Source: Scilla litardierei (taxonomy: Eukaryota > Streptophyta > Magnoliopsida > Asparagales > Asparagaceae). From it: a DNA stretch of 64,000 nt. The notes under the pieces were generated by a model. That model was not told the origin of the DNA and made no database searches. It worked only from the letters and a program-made list of their open reading frames with translations. Each line of letters starts with the position of its first letter. The first letter of the stretch is position 1. Where the stretch lies: the NCBI GenBank assembly GCA_030789695.1, contig CM061142.1, positions 569,027,281 through 569,091,280 on the forward strand, in the 5' to 3' direction. Below, one piece after another: positions 11,975 through 21,470 of the stretch. Position numbers and translations under genes: made by a program.

Positions 11975-14934
11975 TGTAACGCCCCGCTTCCCAAAACACG
12001 ACGGAAGCGAGAGCGTTACTGGGTCCGCTTGAACCGGGGCGGTGAAACTCAGGTTCATTAAGCGTCTGTGGTAAAACGTAAGGGCAGGTCCTTTGCATGC
12101 TTTTCAGAACAACCAGAATTATTCATACATTACAAGCCAAATCCAGAATTATAAATGTTCGTACACGAAATACATCAACAAGCCACAGCTGGGCCAAAGT
12201 AAAGACGTACACTCAACAATAACGGAAAGCAAACTAAAGATAAGTAGCAACGACAAAGTCCACTAGTCCTCCGCAGGGAGAGGTTCGGCGTCAACAGCGA
12301 ACTCCTGACTCTCCAGGTCAGGTGTCTCGTAAGGAACTTCCTGGTACTGAAGCTCAGAATCTGACATACATCCAAAAACATGAATGTATGTCAGCAAGGG
12401 TCTGCAAGTAAAGGTTAGAACCCAAGGCAAGAAATATACAAATTTATACTGCATTTAAGAGGCATTAATCATTTAAAAGAGGTAGCGCCAAAAGGATTAA
12501 ACAAACTGATTATAAAATGAATTAAAGTAGAGACATCCTAACATGCAGTTCTAAGCAGTGTAGTACGTAAAATAAAACTTTTCTTTGTTTCATTAGCATG
12601 TCAATTCAACTGAGACAATAATTTCAAGTTGCAAGTTTCACGATGTTAGCATTTCACGATTGTTAGCATTGTCAATTCTACAATAGGGTTCTCGCCCTTA
12701 GGACGTGATGAGTGAGTCCTTCTTCTCACGGGGGCTTACCGTGATTGGCGCTAACCCACCGCCTACGGGTGGTGCCCTTGAAGAGAGTACGCGTTCATAC
12801 GCCTAGCAGCCGCTCAACCCTTACCTCACCCAAGATTTGTGCTGGAACAAGAGCCAGCCTAATTCACGAATTACAAGCACGAATTTGGCAACTTACATGA
12901 CATCACGAAAATCACGATTTCGCCTTCGAGGCGCACGGTTTCACGATGTCACTCTCTAGTGACCAAGCAAGATGTTCTTTCAATTTAAGTCGTCAACATT
13001 TCATCATTAATTTACATCATCCAAAATAATTAAAAGAATGGCAAGCAGGTTGGTTTGATGAACATTTTACATAAAATCATTTTTCTTTGTTATAATTAAA
13101 AGTTTAGCATATATCAAATAAAAGACCAATGGAGCATCTAATTTCAAAAATACATTATAAATTGTATACTTGCCTGATTTCGGTGATTTTGGTGCAGTTG
13201 GGTTCGTCCCGATGGGTACTTCGTTACGGTGGTAGTGGTTCTCTGTTTTAGTTGAACACATTACCAAATTAGATTCTTCGCGATATAAACACAGTATTAA
13301 AGATAACCCCGAATTGGGTTCACCTAATTTATCAGGTTCCCCGGCTAGTGTAACATTTTATATGGGGTTATACAGACGTGGTACATCTTATTTTATTTTA
13401 GTTTAACCAACCTAACATTATTTACAACTAACACAGTGAAATCAATTTAACATTTAACTAACTAGTATTAACCACAATCAACTAACTAAGCTAATATAAG
13501 TTGGTGATAGGGTTATTTAGCATGTTAACATTCATTAAAGGTGCATACCTAGCCTACACCTACTATCAAATTATAAAACCCTCATTCACAAATATATAAA
13601 ACTCATTTACTCTCTCTTTGACCCTTTTAAGGCTGACAGACTTTCTCTCCCTCTTTCTTTATTAACCTGACACCCTCCTCTTCTATAATTATTAAGGCTA
13701 TCTCTAACTTTATTATAACAATACTCCATTTCTCTTTGTTCCCTCTCTGTCTGTTCTTTCTCTTTCTTTTTTTTGTTTTCCAACTTGCAGGCGACGAAAG
13801 CTCCACGCAAAGCGAAGGGGAGGGGGTTCTCACCACGCGAGAGAGGGAGGAAGGGGCGGACGGCGGCCTTGCTGCTCCGGCGGATGGGCGGCGCTCCCCA
13901 GCGGCGCACGGCGGCTGAACGGGGGCGAGGGCGGCGGTTCCAGCGGCGGCGCGCGCAGCTACGGCAATCGGCGGTGCAGGCGTGTGCGTGGGGAGGCCGG
14001 CGGTTGTGATTCCCAGGTGAGGGACAGGGAGGAGGAGAAGAAGGGAAGGAGATGGAGTTTGGTTAGGGCTTGATTTGTAAGAATTCTGAAATTGATTTGT
14101 AAAGATCTGAGCTAGATTTCAGATTTCCTCTCTAAATTTCAGTTTGGGGTTGATTTTGATTTCTGGTTTTGATTTTGGATTTGGAAAATTTGGTGGAAGA
14201 TTTTGGGTAGAGTTTGGGTTTCGGTTTGGGTTTTGGCTGGAGAATTTTGCAGTGGAGATTGTTTTTGGGTATTCTGATTTGGTTTGATTTGGGGGTATGG
14301 TGAACAAATTTTGGGGAAGATGAATAAAAGATTTGGGTTTGGAATTTGTTTCTGGTTTTCTTTTGTTTTTGGGCTTCAAGAATTTGCAGGGAGGAAGGAG
14401 ATTTGCTGGTTGATTTGGGAAGTGGTTTGCAGGATGGTTTACAGGCTTAAGAAGATGAACGTGGAACATCCACTTCCAGTCGTCAAACCCATCTTAATTA
14501 GATTAAGATGTGGGTTTAATGAGATCTGAAGACTAAAGGGAAAAGAGAGACGTACAGCTTTTCTCAAACGAAAAAAAACCTAACTTTGACAAATTTTAGG
14601 AGGAATCTGATTTCCGAACGTGTAGGTTGTCGTTTTAGGTAGGGTTAAGGTAAAAACGTAGTTAACGTAATTAAGTAATTATTAAATGTAAGTAATTAAA
14701 AAAAGTAATTAGGAATTTGTAATTAGTAAATTTTAGATGTAATTAATAAGGAAATTAGTGAAAGAAATTAGCGGGATAATTTAGTTAAACTTGGCTGTAA
14801 ATATTGACGACACGATAAAATGAAAATAGTGACGCGCTCGCGTCAACACGTACGGATGAAAAGTTAACTGGATGACAAAAATAAAATACTAACACGCACG
14901 AGCGAAAACATGCCTAAAAATACTGGCCGTTACA
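11975..14934 (-). repeat. Element F 5' LTR (2960 bp)
   Basis: This is the right copy of the F LTR, transcribed toward lower coordinates. It ends in TGTAACG...CGTTACA like its partner at 4345-7295. It holds the second copies of the small acidic ORF (12263-12364) and the CpG-dense block (13770-14010). The target duplication GGCTA follows at 14935-14939. Confidence 0.93.
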
Positions 14935-14939
14935 GGCTA

Positions 14940-16069
14940 GCTGACCTTCTGCGTCTTCGGGGCTTATCGATTATCTTTGGTATGACCCTAAGGTGAATCC
15001 TCACCCCTACCCTCGCCTAGTGAAGCTTTTCTATGCCAATATGATCTGGGGTCAGTACGACGAGACCCACTCGATTGAGACGACTGTCTTGGGGACTCCG
15101 ATAGTCCTCACGGCAGAAATCTTAGGAGAGATTTTGGGTATCTCCTCGTCTGGCATCCTCCCCTCTGACATTTCTGTTGATGATATTTCTTCACTTGACC
15201 AGGTCATCCTCTCCGAGATCTTTCATGAGATTCCTCCCGCCATGATTGGCGTACCCTCCAAGTCATTCAAGCCAAATGCCTGGGTCTTGAACCTCATCCT
15301 GAAGTCGTGCTTACTTCCTAAGTACGGCTCCTCTTCTTTGCCATCCCAGCCATTTCTGAAGTTGATCTATGCCATCTTCATGGGTAGCGAGATTAACTGG
15401 GCCCGGATTATACTCGATAAGATGGATTCTTTCGAGTGTATTCGGAAGACCACGAAGTCTACGCATATCCCATATCCTTGCTTGTTGACCCTTGTATTCC
15501 GTCACTTCCGTGTCACACTTCCTCGTGACGATGAGCGTCCACTTGGTCCTCCTCTAAACGCAACGGCCGTCAAGAAGTCTCTTGCGGTGCTCCGTCACGT
15601 TCAGAGGACGACACCTTCAGCGGCTGCCTCCGCCTCTGCCTCAGCTGCTCCCTCTACCACTCTTGCCGAGCTTGCGCGTTCAGTTCGACGTTTGGAGTCT
15701 TGGTATGCTCGTTCTGAGGAGATTCTTGCTCGCATTGCTCGCCACCTTGGTATTAAGATCCCTCCGTCAGTCTCTGACGAGGAGGAGATGGATGAGGAGG
15801 AGATTGAGGAGCTTGTGCGTGTTTCTACTCGTGCCCCCGAGGGCACTTCTGGTGCTGCTGCTGCTGTTTCGTCTGCTGGTGACCCCGAGAGCACACCTGT
15901 TGCCACCGTTCCTGCGGTGGATACTCCGACTGGTGCTCCCGAGGCCACTACTGTTGATGCTCCCGAGATTTCCACATCCGTCGCTCCCGTGGACACCACT
16001 ACTGATCCGGTGACCACCACTCCTGCTGCAGAGCCTGCTACTGCTGCAGATCCTGCCACTGCCTCCTGA
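14940..16069 (+). pseudogene. Element A env-like ORF, 3' part
   Basis: This is the continuation of the gene cut by F. Compared with B, about one base is missing near 14955-14975, so the frame is lost just after the F site; the long open stretch begins at 14993. It contains a conserved block (YPRLVKLFYANMIWGQYDE, then ILGEILGIS) resembling the plant transposon-associated protein domain that often lies in such ORFs. Next come an alanine/serine stretch, a likely coiled coil (LARSVRRLESWYARSEEIL), an acidic patch (DEEEMDEEEIEEL) and a long Thr/Ala/Pro/Val-rich tail. No convincing C-terminal membrane segment is visible. Stop TGA at 16067-16069. Confidence 0.78.
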
Positions 16070-17008
16070 GCTTCCTTGAGGCCTCTCTCGATGCACTTTA
16101 GATGAGATATCTTGTTGTGAGAGAGTTTTGGGTAGGATAGAGTGTGGTTATGTATTTTGATGTATTGATGTATTTTGATGTACGTTGTATGGATGTCGAT
16201 ATGTTTTGTGATACGTCCATATATGCTGTCTTCTGAGATATATGATGTTGTATTTTGATCGCCGATCGTTGGATCGCTTTTTGGATATTAGTGATGTATA
16301 TTGTTGATGTACTCTGGTTCATATTTTTATATATATACATCGAAGTTGACATTTCATTATATTGTGCACATTATATAATTTTTATGGCTCTGATGTCTTG
16401 ATTTCATCGCTCGACGAAAATACTTGGTTAAATAGAAATTTATTCTATGGAAACATAGAATTGTTTTCCATGCACTAAATTAACCAAGAATGTTGATATT
16501 GGAGAGTATATTCCATAACTCAATTCGTAAAATTAATTTGAGTTTTGATGATTTTATTTTCGACTTTGGTCTCATTGACACGCCTTGGTTTCATTTGTAT
16601 TTTTTCTTTGGTGTCATTTGGACCGTGGTCGTATTCTACGACTCCCGTGCTTTTATTTGAAGCCATTGGTGTTGTCGTTGATCTCCTCCCACACTTTTTG
16701 CTAATGCCAAAGGGGGAGAGAGATATAATAATGACATGCACTAAATGATAATTTAAAGCATTATTACATGAATCTAATTTGATATGTTAGATTCAGGTGG
16801 AGTTAAGATATATAAATGGATTTTCAAATCCGATATTTCAATAATCGATTCTCATTTTATATACTTTACTCGTCTGCTTGATGCGTATTATTATTATTCT
16901 TTTTGGAATTAACGTGTCATCAATGCAGGGGGAGTAAGTAAATTACATTTGAATCATTATTTTTGATTATTATTTATGATGGTTTGTCATCACCAAAAAG
17001 GGGGAGAA
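16070..17008 (+). other. Element A 3' noncoding region with multiple polypurine tracts
   Basis: There is no gene here. Positions 16145-16200 hold short repeats of ttttgatgta. Four purine tracts follow: near 16704 (ccaaagggggagagag), 16790 (caggtggagtt), 16926 (cagggggagtaag) and 16996-17008, the last adjoining the 3' LTR. Several polypurine copies before the 3' LTR are a known Sirevirus feature. The equivalent region of B is 29326-30271. Confidence 0.8.
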
Positions 17009-17434
17009 TGTTGGATATTGGACTCCCTGGATTTGGTTTTGGATGATGAACAAACATAAATATATTATGAACTAACAATTTGTAAGCGCAGTTATGGAGA
17101 TCGTCGCCAAATTCATATGAACATCCAAAGCGACGTCTCGAGACTTCTCAAAGTACGTGATCGTATGCCTAAAGCTTCATTGAAGCTTATGGACCATTTT
17201 AGAAGTCATGAAGATTCGATTGAAGCTTTTGAAGACGGTATCGTCAAGTTTTATTTATAGTCTTTTAAGCTTTTTTCGTAGAATGTTAAGCCTTGAGTAG
17301 GTCTTACGGTTTAAATCTTCATAACGCTCCTATCTTAGATCTAGGATCTTTTAAGAATTCCATACAAACTTTCCCGAAGCATCGCGCTTCGTTTCGCGAC
17401 TTCTTGTGCATGTTAGTTGGTTCAAGAAGAAGAA

Positions 17435-17960
17435 CCAACCGACTAGATGGTGATCTAGTCGGTCGGCAATCCTTCTTGGACCGACTAGTTTCAGTCAGTC
17501 AATTCTTAGCTCTTTACTGTTTACAGTTAGTCGGTCTACGTTGACTCACCGACCGACTAGTTTGTGAACTAGTCGGTCAATGATGCTTCTTTGACCGACT
17601 GGTTGAGCTTCTACTGTACATGCCAATTTTCACCTGAGCTACTGTTTCCCGTTAGTCGGTCTATGTTCATTTGGCGACCGACTAGTTGATGAACTAGTCG
17701 GTCAACTTTTGTTCTTGGACCGACTAAATCTATTTTGTGTTCAGACTATTGTTTTATCTCTTTGTCGGTATCAGTTGAGTCACCGACCGACTAGTTGTGA
17801 AACTAGTCGGTCAGCAACTCTTCTTTGACCGACTAGTTCTAGTCAGTCTGAACTTGATCTATTCTCTGTTTACCACTTAGTCGGTTCATGTTGATTGACC
17901 GACCGACTAGTTGATGAACTAGTCGGTCGGTGGTTGTTCTTTGACCGACTAGTTTGGTTC
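17435..17960. promoter_or_regulatory. Palindromic U3 module of element A LTR (five units)
   Basis: Five inverted repeats (near 17435, 17545, 17675, 17785 and 17898) are spaced 110-130 bases apart. Each is followed by another ACCGACTA half-site and, mostly, by an actgttta-like word. Positions 17457-17490 are identical over 34 bases to 32602-32635 in the LTR of the Gypsy element D. The position just upstream of the TATA box suggests an enhancer or a small-RNA-forming hairpin array. Confidence 0.75.
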
Positions 17961-18020
17961 AGAATAGAGTCGTTGGAGATTTTATTGAAACGTTTCTCTC
18001 TCTCTCTCTCTCCTCTAACC

Positions 18021-18028
18021 TATATATA
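18021..18028 (+). promoter_or_regulatory. TATA box of element A LTR
   Basis: tatatata follows the palindromic module and a TC-rich stretch. The equivalent in B is tataaata at 20706-20713 and 31272-31279. Confidence 0.7.
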
Positions 18029-18759
18029 CTTGATGAGCTTCATTCATTGCACTCAAGGCTGATATTAAGAAAAGTTTAGAGATCAAAGAGAAATCATTCC
18101 AACTCATTCAAAGCTCATTCATTTCCAATCTTGAATCTCTTCTCACTCTTATTTCAAAAGAGAGATTCATTGATTGTGAGCCTTCCAAGCCAAGTGCTTG
18201 ATCCTAGGTCACCAACTACCCCATAGCTCTCCATTGCTGGTCATCTTCTTGGAGCTAGGGTTTGGTGCCTCTTCATCTTCCCGAAAATCCGTTTTGCCCT
18301 AAATCGTAAGTTTTACTCGAGGCATAGGATTTTGTCGGTAAGAATCTTTATTTCATTTACTTTGATATTGTAAGTTTCACTCTCGGTTGTGAGAGTGTGA
18401 TTGTGATCCCGGGTTGTGGGAGTCGCAAGTTCATTTGTGTATGATTTGACTTGTGAAGGTTTTTCACAAGTATTTCATAGTGGAAATCTTGAGTTAGGGT
18501 TTCTAACTCGAGTATCCGGAGGGGATCTGGGTGTTTGGGACGTAGGATCACCGGGAACAAGTCGGGGAGACTTGGGTGGATCCGAACCCAGTAATATCGT
18601 TTGTTTGCGCTTGTTTATTTATTGTCGATTATTTACTATTCCGCATTTCCGCATTAATTGGTAGAGTTTGCAAGGTAATTAGGAATTAGCCTCTTAATTA
18701 TTTTAAAGTACTATTCACCCCCCTCTAGTACTTGTGCAGTAGCTTAGCAGGGCATTACA

Positions 18760-19315
18760 GGTCATTCGGGTGACTTGATGAGGAATTTCCCGAGAGTGAC
18801 ATGCAGTGCGATCACGCCCACAACAGGGGCAACATGTCCTGTGAAACTGACAAGAGGGCCAGGACATTCTTTTAGTTCTAGCAAAGCCAAATCCCATCAT
18901 TTCTAGAGTGGTCAGGAGGAGTACATCACACGAACTCCTCATGTCGACGAGCAACATCCTTACTTCAACTGTGGTAATGATGACGATGATGATGTCGTTA
19001 TCATCATGCGGCAGCTCTACTCCCTCGAGATCCTCATTTGAAAAAGAGATTGTGGGTGTGGCATCCATTGGTCGCTTCTGCCCTACGGTAGTGGTCATCA
19101 CCCTTCCAGCATACAAACTTTGGAGAGAGGTAGATAACTTGCTGTGCGGTGGCCCGCCTGATATCATGTTGAGGACATCAAAATGGGGCAGAGTTGAAGC
19201 ATTCTTCTTGAGGAAAATGAGCCTCCTCATCCCTTGATGAACGGGGTAAGTCGAAATCGTCTTCTGGATTAGCAAAGACGGGGATGTTGACTACATTCCC
19301 ATAGACGACACCAAC
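18760..19315 (-). pseudogene. Element G: degraded Tat-like Gypsy gag/protease remnant
   Basis: On the minus strand the primer site and a short leader or gag start run almost at once into the segment before the protease (DVLNMISGGPPHSKL). Then comes the block ISFSNEDLEGVELPHDD and a protease core reading LVDMRSSCDVLL. Tat/Retand-type elements have this order with an active-site DTGSS or similar; here the site reads DMRSS, so the enzyme is dead. After GFGFART the homology continues in another frame. Most of gag is missing between the leader and the protease. The element is broken on its left by A. Confidence 0.72.
19293..19315 (-). other. Element G primer-binding site
   Basis: On the minus strand, directly after the LTR end CAACA, the sequence reads gTTGGTGTCGTCTATGGGAA. 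It differs by a few transitions from the TTGGCGCCGTCTGTGGGAA-type site found in Tat-group Gypsy elements. It fixes the orientation of G and the inner boundary of its 5' LTR. Confidence 0.65.
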
Positions 19316-19703
19316 TGTTGACGGGTGAATTCGTCGAACAGTGAGGTGGAGCTAAAGAGGATGCCTCCTATGATGTGACACTTTGTCAGCTGTGGTGGGA
19401 CCCGAGGAAGCTTGAACCCATGTCAGAAAGAGCTAAGTCCGAGCTCTTGAGGTGAATCCCGACCTAACTCTGAGTTGTTCCAAGCTATCTGCAGCATAAA
19501 CAAATCGTCAGTGGGTCGGATCTAGGTTCTGATCCAAATCCCCTCCGATGCTTAAGTCAATAAGAGACTTAGAAAATGCTCGGGGCAACTAGGTTCAACC
19601 TATTGGGAGATCGTCCTACCACTGTCACACCGAGCTATGGAGGAAGAAATGTAAAGTGGAAGAAGTATTGACTTATCAGAGTACCTTAGTGCTTAGTATC
19701 TCT
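19316..19703 (-). repeat. Element G 5' LTR, part interrupted by element B
   Basis: This is 388 bases from the primer site to the B insertion. It holds the cctccgatgcttaagtcaat word (19536-19562 area) common in Tat-type LTRs. The last five bases, TCTCT (19699-19703), are the target duplication of B, repeated at 61637-61641, where the LTR resumes. Confidence 0.68.
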
Positions 19704-20131
19704 TGTTAGATATTGGATTCCCCGGATTTGGTTTTGGATGATGAACAAACATAAATATATCGTGAACTAACAATTTGTGAGCGCAGTTATGGAGATCGTC
19801 GCCAATTTCATATGAATATCAATTACGACGTCTCAAGACTTCTCAAAGCACGTGATCGTATGCCTAAAGCTTCGTTGAAGCTTTTGGACCATTTTTAGAA
19901 GTCATGAAGATTCGATTGAAGCTTTTGAAGACGGTATCGTCAAGTTTTATTTATAGTCTTTTAAGCTTCTTTCATAGAATGTTAAGCCTTGAGTAGGTCT
20001 TACGGTTTAAATCTTCATAACGCTCCTATCCTAGCTCTAGGATCTTGTAAGAAGTCCATACGAACTTTTCCGAAGCTTCGCGCTTCGATTCACGACTTCT
20101 TGTGCATGTTAGCTGGTTCAAGAAGAAGAAC

Positions 20132-20640
20132 CAACCGACTAGATGGTGATCTAGTCGATCGGCCAAGCTTCATGGACCGACTAGTTTGCGTCAGTCAATT
20201 CATAGCTCTTTACTGTTTACAGTTAGTCGGTCTACGTTGACTCACCGACCGACTAGTTTGTGAACTAGTCGGCCAGTGATGCTTCTTTGACCGACTAGTT
20301 GAGCTTCTACTGTACATGCCAACTTACTGTTTATCGTTTATCGGTCTATGTTCATTTGGCGACCGACTAGTTGATGAACTAGTCGGTCAACATTTGTTCT
20401 TTGACCGACTAAATCAATTTTGTGTTCAGACTATTGTTTTATCTCTTAGTCGGTCTCAGTTGAGTCACCGACCGACTAGTTGTGAAACTAGTCGGTCAGC
20501 AACTCTTCTTGGACCGACTAGTTCTCGTCAGTCTGAACTTGATCTATTCCCTGTTCACCAGTTAGTCGGTTCATGCTGTCTGACCGACCGACTAGTTGAT
20601 GAACTAGTCGGTCGGTGGTTGTTCTTTGACCGACTAGTTT
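20132..20640. promoter_or_regulatory. Palindromic U3 module of element B 5' LTR
   Basis: Five units are homologous to those of the A LTR, several with single substitutions (for example agtcgatcgg instead of agtcggtcgg at 20155). The module ends about 65 bases before the TATA box. Confidence 0.75.
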
Positions 20641-20705
20641 GGTTCAGAATAGAGCCGTTGGAACTTTAATTGAAACGTTTTTCTCTCTCTCTCTTTCCTC
20701 TAACC

Positions 20706-20713
20706 TATAAATA
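20706..20713 (+). promoter_or_regulatory. TATA box of element B 5' LTR
   Basis: tataaata follows the TC-rich stretch at 20685-20700. The copy in the 3' LTR is at 31272-31279. Confidence 0.72.
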
Positions 20714-21445
20714 CTTGTTGAGCTGCATTCATTGCACTCAAGGAAGATATTAAGACAAGTTTAGAGATCAAAGAAATAGCATTCATTCCTCAATCAAAGA
20801 TCTTTCATTCCTTTCAATAATCTCTCCTCACTCTTATTTCAAAAGAGAGATTCATTGATTGTGAGCCTTCCAAGCCAAGTGCTTGATCCTAGGTCACCAA
20901 CAACCCCATATCTCTCCATCGCTGATCTACATCTTGGAGTTAGGGTTTGGTGCCTCTTCATCTTCCCCAAAATCCGTTTTCCCTAAATCGTAAGTTTTAC
21001 TCAAGGCATAGGATTTTGTCGGTAAGAATCTTTATTTCATTTACTTTCATATTGTAAGTTTCACTCTTGGTTGTGAGAGTGTGTTTGTGATCCCGGGTTG
21101 TGGGAGTCACAAGTTCATTTGTGTATGATTTGACTTGTGAAGGTTTTCACAAGTATTTCATAGTGGAAATCTTGAGTTAGGGTTTCTAACTCGAGTATCC
21201 GGAGGGGATCCGGGTGTTTGAGACGTAGGATCACCGGGTACAAGTCGGGGAGATTTGGGTGGATCCGAACCCAGTAATATCGTGTGTTTGCGCTTGTTTA
21301 TTTGTTGTCGATTATTTACTATTCCGTATTTCTGCATTTATTGGTAGAGCTTGCAAGGTAATTAGGAATTAGCCTCTTAATTATTTTAAAGTACTATTCA
21401 CCCCCCCTCTAGTACTTGTGCAGTAGCTTAGCAGGACATTACATT

Positions 21446-21459
21446 TGGTATCAGAGCCA
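21446..21459 (+). other. Element B primer-binding site (tRNA-iMet type)
   Basis: TGGTATCAGAGCCA begins two bases after the 5' LTR. This is the standard complement of the 3' end of plant initiator tRNA-Met used by many Copia elements. Confidence 0.9.
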
Positions 21460-21470
21460 AGTCTATAGCT

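Larger units (their letters stand above)
4345..14934 (-). mobile_element. Element F: Tekay/Del-like Gypsy chromovirus, minus strand, complete with LTRs
   Basis: It is 10.6 kb, bounded by TGTAACG and CGTTACA and flanked by the 5-bp target duplication GGCTA (4340-4344 and 14935-14939), inside the env-like ORF of element A. LTRs are 4345-7295 and 11975-14934 and differ by about 42 substitutions (roughly 1.4%) plus short indels by hand comparison. Reading right to left: 5' LTR, primer site, gag, a likely intron, pol, polypurine tract, 3' LTR. The gag-pol order with integrase last, the GPY/F-like module and the chromodomain-like end place it in the chromoviruses, nearest Tekay/Del. Confidence 0.93.
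1..18759 (+). mobile_element. Element A: Sirevirus-type Copia retrotransposon, 5' truncated by window edge, split by element F
   Basis: Position 1 corresponds to 23799 of element B, so the 5' LTR, gag and start of pol lie outside the window. What remains is pol, a palindromic repeat module, an env-like ORF interrupted by F (4345-14934), a run of polypurine tracts, and the 3' LTR. The order pol, env-like ORF, several polypurine tracts, long LTR is that of plant Sireviruses. The 3' LTR ends at 18759 against a Tat-like Gypsy protease region. GGTCA (18760-18764) would be the expected right-hand target duplication, but the left partner is not visible. Confidence 0.9.
17009..18759 (+). repeat. Element A 3' LTR (1751 bp)
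   Basis: It begins TGTTGGATATTGG just after the polypurine tract and ends ...GGCATTACA. It aligns along its length with both LTRs of B. U3 holds five palindromic units between about 17435 and 17955, each with arms GACCGACTAG and CTAGTCGGTC. A TATA box (tatatata, 18021-18028) follows about 65 bases later, preceded by a TC microsatellite (17995-18013). Confidence 0.93.
19704..21443 (+). repeat. Element B 5' LTR (1740 bp)
   Basis: It runs TGTTAGATATTGG to ...GACATTACA, followed at once by the primer site. The palindromic module lies at 20132-20640 and the TATA box at 20706-20713. Confidence 0.95.

Noticed and set aside
17435..17960. CRISPR-like array of regularly spaced palindromic repeats
   Set aside because: This is plant retrotransposon DNA; spacers are homologous to one another and the array is in an LTR promoter.
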